From positions 283,066 through 347,065 of the forward strand of contig JAMPHF010000002.1 in assembly GCA_023663525.1 (NCBI GenBank): 64,000 bases of DNA, read 5' to 3'. A program made the position numbers and the translations under genes. Under the pieces are notes generated by a model. It did not search any database. It saw only the letters and a program-made list of their open reading frames with translations, and was not told the origin of the DNA. Source of the stretch: Bacteroides sp. (GTDB lineage: Bacteria; Bacteroidota; Bacteroidia; Bacteroidales; Muribaculaceae). How positions within the stretch are numbered: position 1 is the stretch's first letter; every line of letters begins with the position of its first letter. Of the stretch, positions 1 to 7,321 are shown in pieces.

Positions 1-62
1 TACTTGACATTTTGCGGTAGATGCAATTATGACTGTTTGACTGCAATTTGTTTCTAAAAATA

Positions 63-107
63 ATGGAGGCACTCCGGGAATAAGACCGGGATGCCTCCAT
101 GATTTTT
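63..107 (+). terminator. Intrinsic terminator of an upstream gene
   Basis: A 9-bp perfect stem (63-71 with 92-100) has an inner CCGG/CCGG pairing and is followed by GATTTTTTG. It probably ends a plus-strand gene left of the window. The region 1-295 holds no convincing gene otherwise: only this hairpin and the leader of the L25 gene. Confidence 0.75.
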
Positions 108-192
108 TGTGGATATTATAGTTCAATTGTTAAATAGTCAGACTTTTAGTTAAATTAAGTGAACGTACTATGGGCATGGGCTGAAAATTCGC

Positions 193-200
193 TACCTTTA
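193..200 (+). promoter_or_regulatory. Probable -7 box for rplY/ctc
   Basis: TACCTTTA matches the Bacteroidota -7 consensus TAnnTTTG at all but the last base. It lies about 95 bp before the L25 start codon. No clear -33 TTG is visible at the expected distance, so this is a moderate call. Confidence 0.4.
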
Positions 201-295
201 CAGTCGCTTTTTAGCATCCCCGTGTGATGGGAAATTAAGGAGCAACAGAATTACAACTTAATTTTTAGTAACACAAATCAAACATCCAATCAGAA

Positions 296-943
296 ATGAA
301 GACATTTCAACTGACTGCCGAACCCCGTACGGATCTCGGCAAGAAGGCTGCAAAGGCCATCCGCAAGGAAAACAAGATTCCCGTAGTGCTCAATGGCGGT
401 GAGGTCATCAATCTCCCCTACGACAAGGAGCTTAAACCGGGTGAGAAAATCGTTGAAATCGGCAATGGTAAGGGCCTTATCACTACCGATCTCGTTGTTT
501 CTCAAGAGGCTGTACGTAAACTCGTCTATACTCCCGACATCTTTGCAGTTGAGCTTACAGTCAACGGTGAGACCCGCATGGCAGTCCTCAAAGATATTCA
601 GTTCCACCCTGTAAAGGATACTATCCTCCACATTGATCTTCTCGAAGTCAATGACAAGAAGCCGGTAGCAATCGAAGTTCCCGTCAAACTTGAAGGTCAC
701 GCAGAAGGTGTGAAGGCCGGTGGTAAGCTCAGCCTTTCTATGAAGAAAATCCGTGTTAAAGCTATCTATACTGACATCCCCGAGCGTGTTGTCATCAATG
801 TTGACAATCTCGGTCTTGGTAAGACTCTCCAGATTGGCGACCTCCACTTTGAGGGTCTCGAACTGATGAATGCCAAGAATGCAGTTGTCTGCGCTGTTCA
901 GCTCACTCGTGCCGCTCGTGGTGCTCAGGCTACTGCCCAGTAA
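296..943 (+). CDS. rplY: 50S ribosomal protein L25/general stress protein Ctc
   Basis: This 215-aa protein is the long, two-domain (Ctc/TL5) form of L25. The N-terminal L25 domain (about 1-95) binds 5S rRNA in the large ribosomal subunit; the C-terminal beta domain follows (about 100-190). It opens with the family pattern FQLTAEPRTDLGKKAAKAIR and contains the typical FHPVKDTILHIDL segment. The end is Ala/Gln-rich. The gene stands alone with its own leader and a strong terminator, and pth follows about 160 bp later, an order common in Bacteroidales. A long open frame on the opposite strand over this gene is a codon-bias shadow. Confidence 0.95.
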   Translation: MKTFQLTAEPRTDLGKKAAKAIRKENKIPVVLNGGEVINLPYDKELKPGEKIVEIGNGKGLITTDLVVSQEAVRKLVYTPDIFAVELTVNGETRMAVLKDIQFHPVKDTILHIDLLEVNDKKPVAIEVPVKLEGHAEGVKAGGKLSLSMKKIRVKAIYTDIPERVVINVDNLGLGKTLQIGDLHFEGLELMNAKNAVVCAVQLTRAARGAQATAQ

Positions 944-967
944 GATTCGCTACTTGCAAACTGATAG

Positions 968-1015
968 CAACAGATTTTCTCGATGTCTCGGCAGAGGGAA
1001 AATCTGTTGTTTTTG
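968..1015 (+). terminator. Intrinsic terminator after rplY
   Basis: A perfect 12-bp stem (968-979 with 998-1009) is followed directly by TTTTTG. It sits 25 bp after the L25 stop codon, so L25 is probably transcribed as a single gene. Confidence 0.85.
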
Positions 1016-1102
1016 TAGTGTGATAAGTTATGTATCCGCAACCTTACCTATGGCATCCTGCGGATGTTGATATTTTATAAAGACATACTCCTACGAAAAG
1101 AA

Positions 1103-1666
1103 ATGAAATATCTTATAGTTGGTCTCGGTAATATCGGGGCAGAATATGCGATGACGCGACACAATGCGGGGTTCAGGATTGCCGATGCTCTTGCAGAGAG
1201 CTGTGGGGCAGTCTTTTCGACAGAACGCTATGGCGACGTGGCACGCATGAGGGTCAAGAATGCGCAGCTCGTAGTCCTCAAACCGTCAACCTATATGAAT
1301 CTCTCCGGCAATGCTGTGCGCTACTGGAAAGATAAGGAGGGGATTGAGGTTGATCAGATTCTTGTCATTGTTGACGACTGTGCTCTCCCTTTTGGGACGA
1401 TACGCCTCAAACCGCGTGGAAGCGATGCAGGACATAACGGACTAAAGAATATTGCCCAAATGCTCGGGACGCAAGACTATCCGCGATTGAAATTCGGAAT
1501 CGGCAATGACTTTCCTCGTGGCACACAGATTGACTATGTCCTCGGGAAATTTACCGATGATGAGGAGAAAGCCATCGGGGGGCGAATTGAGATTGCGGTG
1601 GATGCGGTGAAAACGTTTTGTCTTGCAGGCATCCAAACGGCCATGAACACTTATAATAACAAATGA
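1103..1666 (+). CDS. pth: Peptidyl-tRNA hydrolase
   Basis: Releases the peptide from prematurely dropped peptidyl-tRNA in the cytoplasm, recycling tRNA. The 187-aa length is normal for bacterial Pth. Visible family motifs are VGLGNIG (6-12), the catalytic His20 in TRHNAGF, the [10 protein letters not shown] segment near residue 60-70, and [12 protein letters not shown] near 110. I chose the ATG at 1103 because the in-frame extension to 1064 adds 13 residues before the conserved [10 protein letters not shown] start. Its stop codon overlaps the start region of the next gene in an ATGA arrangement, so the two are probably translationally coupled. Confidence 0.95.
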   Translation: MKYLIVGLGNIGAEYAMTRHNAGFRIADALAESCGAVFSTERYGDVARMRVKNAQLVVLKPSTYMNLSGNAVRYWKDKEGIEVDQILVIVDDCALPFGTIRLKPRGSDAGHNGLKNIAQMLGTQDYPRLKFGIGNDFPRGTQIDYVLGKFTDDEEKAIGGRIEIAVDAVKTFCLAGIQTAMNTYNNK

Positions 1667-1668
1667 TC

Positions 1669-2103
1669 ATGAATGAGGTCAGAGTTGACAAATGGCTGTG
1701 GGCCATGCGAGTGTTCAAAACGCGCACGGTGGCTACGGAAGCGTGTAAGAAAGGTCGCGTCTATGTCGGGAATGCCGTGGCGAAACCGTCACGCGTCATA
1801 AAGGTGGGTGATGTGGTCAATGTAAGGAAGCCGCCTGTGACATATTCGTTCAAGGTGCTTGCACTCACTCAGAATCGTCTCGGAGCGAAGCTCGTCCCGG
1901 ATTATATGGAAAACATCACGCCAAAAAGTGAGCTTGATTTGCTTGAAATTGTCAAAATTTCAGGTTTCATTGACCGGCGTAAGGGTCTCGGACGTCCGAC
2001 GAAACGTGAGGGACGTGAACTTGCCGAGTTTACGGAATCGATGTCCGATGGCTGGGACATGGATTTCCTTGATGACGATGATGAGGAAGATGGGGAGATG
2101 TAG
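1669..2103 (+). CDS. S4-domain RNA-binding protein, Hsp15-like
   Basis: A 144-aa protein (146 aa if the ATG at 1663 is used) with an S4 RNA-binding fold over about residues 1-60, seen as VRVDKWLWAMRVFKTRT and GRVYVGNAVAKPSRVIKVGD. This is the Hsp15/HslR type, which in E. coli binds stalled 50S subunits carrying peptidyl-tRNA. That fits its coupling to pth, whose substrate is also peptidyl-tRNA. The C-terminus is very acidic (DDDDEEDGEM). Both ATGs at 1663 and 1669 are plausible starts; the first overlaps the pth stop codon. Confidence 0.85.
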   Translation: MNEVRVDKWLWAMRVFKTRTVATEACKKGRVYVGNAVAKPSRVIKVGDVVNVRKPPVTYSFKVLALTQNRLGAKLVPDYMENITPKSELDLLEIVKISGFIDRRKGLGRPTKREGRELAEFTESMSDGWDMDFLDDDDEEDGEM

Positions 2104-2141
2104 GCGCATAGTCTTCCGGCAGTCATTCCTATCAGAAAAAT

Positions 2142-2196
2142 CAGATTCCACAACCGTCACGATGAGAAGCATCGCCGGGTGTGGAATCTGTTTTTT
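2142..2196. terminator. Terminator after the pth unit
   Basis: An 11-bp perfect stem (2142-2152 with 2180-2190) encloses a small GATG/CATC hairpin and is followed by TTTTTT on the plus strand. An A-run on the left side (2136-2140) means it may also work for minus-strand transcripts coming from the small ORF at 2356-2508. Confidence 0.8.
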
Positions 2197-2272
2197 CATT
2201 ATCTCCTGAGTCCGTCAGTGCTTTGACAGTGGAGATGGTGCGGGTTGCAATAAGTTAGTGAAGTTTTAGGGG

Positions 2273-2320
2273 GATGACCGATATACCCAATCGTCTGTCG
2301 TATTGACAGCAACGGTCATC
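2273..2320 (-). other. Nested hairpin downstream of small ORF
   Basis: The outer arms GATGACC (2273-2279) and GGTCATC (2314-2320) pair perfectly. Inside them CTGTC (2295-2299) pairs with GACAG (2305-2309). It lies just past the stop codon of the minus-strand 50-codon ORF, so it may stabilise or end that transcript. There is no U-tract, so its role is uncertain. Confidence 0.35.
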
Positions 2321-2355
2321 TCAGTTCAATTGGCAGGAAACGATGACAAAAATTC

Positions 2356-2508
2356 TTACGGACGGATAGGAGTAGCAACAGCCCAGTCTGCCACGAAATC
2401 AACAGATGGTTTCGGAGTGACTGTCTTTTTGATTGTCTGAACGATTGTACCTACTACATTGCCGAAGAAATCGTCATGTGCTGTGTTAAATTTGTCTTTT
2501 AATTCCAT
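2356..2508 (-). CDS. Putative 50-aa small protein of unknown function
   Basis: An uninterrupted ATG-to-TAA frame of 50 codons in a region without other genes. The peptide starts MELKDKFNTAHDDFFGNVVG, continues with a Thr/Lys/Val-rich middle (TIVQTIKKTVTPKP) and ends in WAVATPIRP. The first half could form an amphipathic helix; there is no signal peptide or membrane segment. Codon use resembles neighbouring genes (ACA/ATC/GTA/CCG mix) and there is an untranslated leader. Only a degenerate -7-like element (TAAATTTTTG, 2594-2603 on the minus strand) lies upstream. I do not recognise the family. It could be a real small protein or a chance frame; placement and composition favour real. Confidence 0.5.
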   Translation of the reverse strand: MELKDKFNTAHDDFFGNVVGTIVQTIKKTVTPKPSVDFVADWAVATPIRP

Positions 2509-2719
2509 TGTGCTTTTTGTTACGTTAGATGTGAAAATTATTCTGTGGTATCATTATAACGAATAAGAGGGTAGAAAGGTTCGGTCGCAGATGCAAAAAT
2601 TTAATAAAAAAATTAAAATGGCATCTTAGTTGAGAAGAATTGTCAGGAGCGGATCAGTGAAAGGGATGTAGAGTGGTGTAGGGGATCAAGGGTGGAACCG
2701 CTGGAGACCGATCATTGTG

Positions 2720-3520
2720 TCAATGCTCAGTCGGTTTCAGATCGATGGTAAAGTTGTCGGTCGAACGATAGGCCGGGAAACGTTCGCGGCCATTTTTAAG
2801 GTTTGTAAGGTCAAGAAGTGCATAGATGTGTCCGTTTCGCCGGGTTTCTTTGATGTCCTCACCAAGATTATCGAATATTGATGACATGCCGGTGGCATAA
2901 TCACCGTATTTGTCTGATCCGGTGCGGTTACATCCTACGGTGTATATCTGATTTTCGACGGCGCGCGCACACAACAGAAGTTTGTAGGGTTTCTCGCGGC
3001 TCACGGGCCAGTTTGACGGGACGATAAGAAGGTCGTAGAGGTTATCGGGACGATTGCGTGTCCACACGGGGAAGCGCAGGTCGTAGCAGACGACGAGCCT
3101 GATGTTCCACCCTCTGTAACGTATGGTTGGCGGGAGAGTATCGCCGGGAGTGTAGACGGTATTTTCGGACGAGAGTGGGAACAGATGCCGTTTGTCTGCG
3201 AAGCTGACATCTCCCATGGGTTCAATGAAAAAAGCGCGGTTATAGTAGTGGCCCTGACCGTCAGTCGCGAGAAAACTGCCTGCTATTGCAAAACCGAAGT
3301 ATTGTGCCCAGCGTTTGATCGAATCGACTGTATGTCCCGAGATTGTCTCGGCTTTTTCGGCCACGGTTTTTTCATCAGGAATGAAGGAAGTGGTGAACAG
3401 TTCGGGAAACACCACGATGTCCGTGTCGGGTTCGACCTGATTCAGTTGGTGGGCAGCGGTGATCAGGTTGTTCTCAACATCGGCATAGACTATGTCAAGT
3501 GGTATCGCGCAGATTTTCAT
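2720..3520 (-). CDS. Nitrilase-superfamily amidase (omega-amidase-like)
   Basis: A 266-aa cytoplasmic carbon-nitrogen hydrolase. The catalytic triad is visible as Glu40 (VVFPELF), Lys110 (FADKRHLF) and Cys145 (VVCYDLRFP). Within the superfamily it most resembles the YafV/omega-amidase branch, which hydrolyses alpha-ketoglutaramate or alpha-ketosuccinamate; substrate assignment is inference. The length is typical. It is the last gene of a probable minus-strand run with the acyltransferase upstream (45-bp gap). No promoter is visible directly upstream. Confidence 0.85.
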   Translation of the reverse strand: MKICAIPLDIVYADVENNLITAAHQLNQVEPDTDIVVFPELFTTSFIPDEKTVAEKAETISGHTVDSIKRWAQYFGFAIAGSFLATDGQGHYYNRAFFIEPMGDVSFADKRHLFPLSSENTVYTPGDTLPPTIRYRGWNIRLVVCYDLRFPVWTRNRPDNLYDLLIVPSNWPVSREKPYKLLLCARAVENQIYTVGCNRTGSDKYGDYATGMSSIFDNLGEDIKETRRNGHIYALLDLTNLKNGRERFPAYRSTDNFTIDLKPTEH

Positions 3521-3565
3521 TCCTATTAATGATTGTAAGTGTCTACAATTGGGTTTGTGTGACCT

Positions 3566-4102
3566 TTATGTAGTGAAGTTCTCCGGGATGATTCCTTTGA
3601 AGCTGCTGTAATATTGTTTTATGGCTTTCATGTCGGTGTCCATGTCGCCGGTGGGATAGTATGTCTTTTCGATATGGATGGTTTTGTCTGCCGCATCGAT
3701 TGCTCCAAGCACAATCGGGACACCCGCTCCATTGGCTATACGGAGAAACCCCGTGTGCCATTCGCTGACTTTTGCCCTCGTCCCTTCGGGTGCGATGGCG
3801 ATGGTCATCTTGTCCGAAGCATTGAATCTGGCAATCAATGTATCTGTCAGCGATGACCCTTTCCGGCGAGAGACCGGGATTCCGCCAAGTGCTTTGAACA
3901 GGAGATTCATCGGGAAGAAGAACCATGATTCCTTTATCAGGAATCCGGCAGTGCGACCGACGGACCAGTAGGCGAGTTCTCCAAGCACGAAATCCCAGTT
4001 GGAGGTATGCGGCGCCACACAGATTATGCATTTTGGATAATCAGGAGCCGTACAACAAACCTTCCATCCGAATAAACGGAGTAACATCTTGCTCAGGAAC
4101 AT
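3566..4102 (-). CDS. 1-acyl-sn-glycerol-3-phosphate acyltransferase-like protein
   Basis: A 178-aa PlsC-type acyltransferase. The HX4D catalytic motif is HTSNWD (His32, Asp37), and the phosphate/glycerol-binding EGTR motif is at 106-109 (IAIAPEGTRAK). A further block, FKALGGIPVSRRKG, sits near 69-82. It is shorter than canonical PlsC (about 240 aa) and lacks a clear N-terminal membrane anchor, so it belongs to the compact PlsC-like group whose acceptor is not known. A long second frame in the same strand (3543-4031) is a shadow. Confidence 0.85.
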   Translation of the reverse strand: MFLSKMLLRLFGWKVCCTAPDYPKCIICVAPHTSNWDFVLGELAYWSVGRTAGFLIKESWFFFPMNLLFKALGGIPVSRRKGSSLTDTLIARFNASDKMTIAIAPEGTRAKVSEWHTGFLRIANGAGVPIVLGAIDAADKTIHIEKTYYPTGDMDTDMKAIKQYYSSFKGIIPENFTT

Positions 4103-4146
4103 AGTAGAATTCGATTTTTTCCGGGACTTACTACCTCACATTGTTT

Positions 4147-4515
4147 TTATTTACCTTTGAGAGCTGCGACATTAGCATCCTTCTGCGCCTGTGGCATTGT
4201 GGAGTTCATCTCCTTGACGATGGCTTCGATGTGGGTGTTGAATTCTGATTTCAGTTTGGCAAATGCTGCTGCGAAGTATTCTCGGCGAGTCTTACGGTAG
4301 GCGTGTGCATCAGGAAATGCGCTTGCTGTCTGAGGAAAAGAGATACTGATTCTACGGAGAGCGTTTTCCTGAAGTTCGGCAAGTTCGTAGATGATTTTAT
4401 TGAGCTTTTCGCGGTCAATACCGGGTATGGCGATCTTTGCCAGGACACATTCTCCGGCGAGTGCACCACAAATCAGTCTGATTTCTTTCTTGAGGAGTCG
4501 TTTACTTGAAGACAT
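4147..4515 (-). CDS. Conserved-looking small helical protein, function unknown
   Basis: A 122-aa protein beginning MSSSKRLLKKEIRLICGALA. It is predicted largely alpha-helical, rich in Lys/Glu/Ala, with no signal peptide or membrane segment. Features include an Arg/Lys-rich start and the block AYRKTRREYFAAAFAKLKSEF. I placed the start at the ATG at 4515, because the in-frame start at 4593 falls inside a perfect -7 promoter box (4591-4598). I do not recognise the family. It is the first gene of a possible operon with the acyltransferase and the amidase. Confidence 0.7.
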   Translation of the reverse strand: MSSSKRLLKKEIRLICGALAGECVLAKIAIPGIDREKLNKIIYELAELQENALRRISISFPQTASAFPDAHAYRKTRREYFAAAFAKLKSEFNTHIEAIVKEMNSTMPQAQKDANVAALKGK

Positions 4516-4590
4516 TGTAAAATAGTGTTTTATAGTTGATGCGATAGGGCGGCAAGCAGACTGGGAGCTGACTTGCCGGGAGTCATATTG

Positions 4591-4598
4591 CAAATTTA
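4591..4598 (-). promoter_or_regulatory. -7 promoter box for the 4147-4515 gene
   Basis: On the minus strand this reads TAAATTTG, a perfect TAnnTTTG. It lies about 75 bp before the chosen start codon and supports that start over the upstream one. No clear -33 TTG is visible. Confidence 0.55.
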
Positions 4599-4615
4599 TA
4601 ACAAAAATATTAAAT

Positions 4616-5929
4616 CTATGGCGTTGAAAGTAGAATTTTTTTCAATGCGGGGAGCGATGGAGTTATCCTCGGGACCTCATGATGTTCGGTGACATTGTCG
4701 GTTTTCTTTGGATTGATTATGCCGTTCATCTTCACGCCGATGACTTTTTCGATAGTCCTCGGAAATTTGGCCGGATGGGCTGTGGCAAGAAAAATTCCTT
4801 TCTCGCCGGGTTTCATGTCCTTGCGCAAAGCGCAGTAGGCAGTAGCTCCGTGCGGGTCAAGTATATAGTTATCCCTGGAGTACACATCGCGCATCATGGC
4901 TGAAATTTCTTCATCGGTGAAAGAGTATCCCTTCATGTCTCGCCGGATACTGTCAATGTCACCACCATAGAGGTCGAGGATGCGTGCGTAGTTCGAAGGA
5001 TTGCCGACATCCATCGCACAAGCCATGGTTCTTACGGATTTTGATGGTCTGAATATGCCTTCGGACAGATAGTGTGTGAAAGGCGCATTGATATTGTTGG
5101 CAATGACAAAACGCTTTACCGGAAGACCCATCCTCATCGCGAGCAATCCGGCTGTCAGGTTTCCGAGGTTTCCGCAAGGGACGGATATGACTGCACTATC
5201 GGTGAGTGACGGTACGTGGCGCAACAACTGGCTGTATCCGTAAAAATAATAGAACATCTGCGGCAGCAGACGGCAGACATTGATGGAATTTGCAGATGTG
5301 ATGTGCATCTCGCTGCGGATATGGCCATCAGTAAAAGCCTCTTTGACCATCCGTTGGCAATCGTCAAATGTACCGATCACCTCAATCGGATACACATTGT
5401 CGCCAAGGGATGTGAATTGATGGCGTTGCACGGCTGATAGACCACGTTCAGGATAGAGGACAAACACTCTAACCCCCGGAACCTTGTGGAATCCGGAAGC
5501 GACTGCGCCACCCGAGTCGCCTGATGTCGCTACAAGCACATTGATTTCGCCGGTGGCCGATGTGGAGAAGTGGCTGATTATTCGAGCAAGGAATCTTGCG
5601 CCGACATCCTTGAATGCAAGTGTCGGGCCATGAAACAGTTCAAGAGCGTAAGCATCGTCGTCAATCTTGCGCAGCGGAATATCGAAAGAGAATGTATCGA
5701 AAACAATTTGCTTGAGTTCGGAGGCGTCAATGACATCTCCGAGGATGGTTGTCGCGACGATATAAGCAATATCGCTCACCGACATCTCGCTTATGTTTTT
5801 GAAAAAAGCACGTGGAATGACCGGAATTCGTTCAGGCATATAGAGTCCGCCATCAGGTGCAAGACCTGTCATCACGGCTTCTTCGAGCGAAACATGTGGA
5901 CACTGTCCGTTTGTGCTGTAAAATTGCAT
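4616..5929 (-). CDS. thrC: Threonine synthase
   Basis: A 437-aa pyridoxal-phosphate enzyme that converts O-phospho-homoserine to threonine. The PLP lysine is Lys107 in LAFKDVGARF, and SGDSGGAVA (from 137) forms the cofactor/phosphate loop. The N-terminus (MQFYSTNGQCPHVSLEEAV) is the family start, and the length matches the bacterial type. The gene has its own well-formed promoter about 35-65 bp upstream. The rest of the threonine branch (thrA, thrB) is not next to it in this window. Confidence 0.95.
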   Translation of the reverse strand: MQFYSTNGQCPHVSLEEAVMTGLAPDGGLYMPERIPVIPRAFFKNISEMSVSDIAYIVATTILGDVIDASELKQIVFDTFSFDIPLRKIDDDAYALELFHGPTLAFKDVGARFLARIISHFSTSATGEINVLVATSGDSGGAVASGFHKVPGVRVFVLYPERGLSAVQRHQFTSLGDNVYPIEVIGTFDDCQRMVKEAFTDGHIRSEMHITSANSINVCRLLPQMFYYFYGYSQLLRHVPSLTDSAVISVPCGNLGNLTAGLLAMRMGLPVKRFVIANNINAPFTHYLSEGIFRPSKSVRTMACAMDVGNPSNYARILDLYGGDIDSIRRDMKGYSFTDEEISAMMRDVYSRDNYILDPHGATAYCALRKDMKPGEKGIFLATAHPAKFPRTIEKVIGVKMNGIINPKKTDNVTEHHEVPRITPSLPALKKILLSTP

Positions 5930-5963
5930 AATTCTATATATAGGCTGTTAGATTAAGGTGAAG

Positions 5964-5994
5964 CAAAAATAACCAATCCACAAATAAATAGCAA
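5964..5994 (-). promoter_or_regulatory. Promoter of thrC
   Basis: The -7 box at 5964-5971 reads TATTTTTG on the minus strand, a perfect TAnnTTTG. A TTTTTTG -33 element begins at 5992, giving a 20-bp spacer. This is one of the best-formed promoters in the window. Confidence 0.7.
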
Positions 5995-6024
5995 AAAACC
6001 GGAAGTTAAATTTGGCGAAAAAGA

Positions 6025-6375
6025 CTAAAAAATTATACGCGCAAGCGAGTCACAGTTCTTGCGGATGTGATCGGTAAATCCTCGTTCATAGTCCACAGCC
6101 GACTGTCGGCCGAAATTCGATTCGATATTACTCATGCGCGACCTCACGTCAAGGAGGTTTTCCTGGACGTAGTCCTCGTCACTTGCGTTTGATAGCAATA
6201 GCCTTGCGTGTTCCTCGCCAAGTTCGTAAGCATTCCGGTCAATCACGCGCGATGACACCCGAATGCTTTTGGGGGTACTTTCGTCAGAGCAACTGCATCC
6301 TCCGAATAATGCACCTGAAATGGAAAGCACGACGGCTGTAAGTGATATTTTAAAGATTCGATTTAAACTTCTCAT
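6025..6375 (-). CDS. Small lipoprotein, function unknown
   Basis: A 116-aa protein with a lipoprotein signal: basic MRSLNRIFK start, hydrophobic core, and lipobox LFGGC with Cys27 as the lipidated residue. The mature part is charged and helical, with no family I recognise. The start at 6375 is preferred; an upstream in-frame extension to 6402 is only translated direct-repeat sequence. The start codon lies in the downstream copy of the 45-bp repeat. Before insertion of the restriction-modification island it would have overlapped the exonuclease stop codon (ATGA), so this gene was probably co-transcribed with the exonuclease, ispH, cmk and porQ. Confidence 0.75.
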   Translation of the reverse strand: MRSLNRIFKISLTAVVLSISGALFGGCSCSDESTPKSIRVSSRVIDRNAYELGEEHARLLLSNASDEDYVQENLLDVRSRMSNIESNFGRQSAVDYERGFTDHIRKNCDSLARIIF

Positions 6376-6418
6376 AATAAAGTCATTGCGATTTTCGCAC
6401 AACCTTCAGCGTCGGCCA
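6374..6418. repeat. 45-bp direct repeat, copy 1 (island border)
   Basis: Identical over 45 bases to 8458-8502, with different flanking bases on both sides. On the minus strand it carries the final codons of the exonuclease reading frame and the first two bases (AT) of the lipoprotein start codon. The methyltransferase stop codon (6419-6421) begins at the very next base. This is the boundary expected of a long target-site duplication. Confidence 0.95.
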
Positions 6419-7321
6419 TTATTTCGGGTTATGGGAAATATAACCATTAATAGCGTTAGCAACAAATGTTCCAAGATTCACGGGAACGGCGTTTCCAATC
6501 ATTTGTTCTACTTCTCCTCGATTACCTTGAAATATAAAATCATTTGGGAATGTTTGAATCAGGCTTCTTTCGTATGTTGTTAAGGGCCTTATCCCGATGA
6601 GAGAGTCTACAGGGTCATTGGGGTGAAGTTTATATCCTTTAGGAATTGGTCTGTTAACCCCTCTAATTGTAGGACTTGGTTCATTAATACTAAAAATCCC
6701 TCGTCTTGCGTAACTGCGAGGGTGACGATAATAAAAATCGATATTAATATTGTCACCGAGATATTCTTTTACTGTCAAAGGTTTTGAACACAATTGTCCA
6801 TATATAAATTCATGTAAAAAATCATCTTTTGAGCCAATATGTCCAATCATGAAGAAACGCTTTCTTTTTTGAGGAACACCACATAATGAAGCATCTAAAG
6901 TGACTTGGGTTAGACCATAACCGGAATTTTTTAAAATTCCGGTTGCTTGTGTCAATTTTCGGGTCTTTATGATTGTAGAGACATTTTCCATAACGAACCA
7001 TTCCGGTTTTATTTTTGAAATGATATTCGCAAATGATATGGTTAAATCTCCACGGCCATTATCTTCATTTCGTAAACCGGCACTGCTGAAATCTTGACAA
7101 GGAGGTCCACCTATTATCATTTCAGGGTTATGTTGTAAGATATGTTTTGTGACAGTCTCAACATCGTGTAAATCAAATTTATATACAGGATGTGTAAAAT
7201 TATATTGATACGTCGTAATTGCTGGAACCCAATTATCATATGAAGCGACAATATCCATTCCAGCTCTTTCGAAGCCCAATGATAACCCCCCACATCCACA
7301 AAATAGATCGATTACTTTCAT
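6419..7321 (-). CDS. DNA (cytosine-5-)-methyltransferase of a type II system
   Basis: A complete 300-aa C5-methyltransferase. Motif I is DLFCGCGGLSLGF (from 5, AdoMet site), motif IV GGPPCQDFS with catalytic Cys75, motif VI MENV (111-114), motif VIII QKRKR (151-155), motif IX SPTIRGVNRPIPKG, and motif X QMIGNAVPVNLG near the end. It transfers a methyl group to cytosine in the recognition site to protect host DNA from the partner endonuclease. Its ATG overlaps the endonuclease stop (ATGA). The variable region between motifs VIII and IX is short, as in single-target enzymes. The coding sequence is AT-rich compared with flanking genes. Confidence 0.95.
   Translation of the reverse strand: MKVIDLFCGCGGLSLGFERAGMDIVASYDNWVPAITTYQYNFTHPVYKFDLHDVETVTKHILQHNPEMIIGGPPCQDFSSAGLRNEDNGRGDLTISFANIISKIKPEWFVMENVSTIIKTRKLTQATGILKNSGYGLTQVTLDASLCGVPQKRKRFFMIGHIGSKDDFLHEFIYGQLCSKPLTVKEYLGDNINIDFYYRHPRSYARRGIFSINEPSPTIRGVNRPIPKGYKLHPNDPVDSLIGIRPLTTYERSLIQTFPNDFIFQGNRGEVEQMIGNAVPVNLGTFVANAINGYISHNPK

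Larger units (their letters stand above)
2104..2719. other. 616-bp intergenic region with one small ORF
   Basis: Between the S4 gene and the nitrilase gene I see only the terminator at 2142-2196, a nested hairpin at 2273-2320 (outer GATGACC/GGTCATC, inner CTGTC/GACAG) and the 50-codon minus-strand ORF at 2356-2508. The stretch 2509-2719 is AT-rich and holds no further ORF or clear promoter. Confidence 0.6.

Noticed and set aside
290..847. A 185-codon open frame on the minus strand across the L25 gene
   Set aside because: It is fully antisense to a certain ribosomal protein gene and has no family features; it reflects codon bias of the plus-strand gene.
3543..4031. A 162-codon minus-strand frame overlapping the acyltransferase
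   Set aside because: The competing frame contains intact HX4D and EGTR acyltransferase motifs; this one has none and is Arg/His/Cys-rich as out-of-frame translations are.
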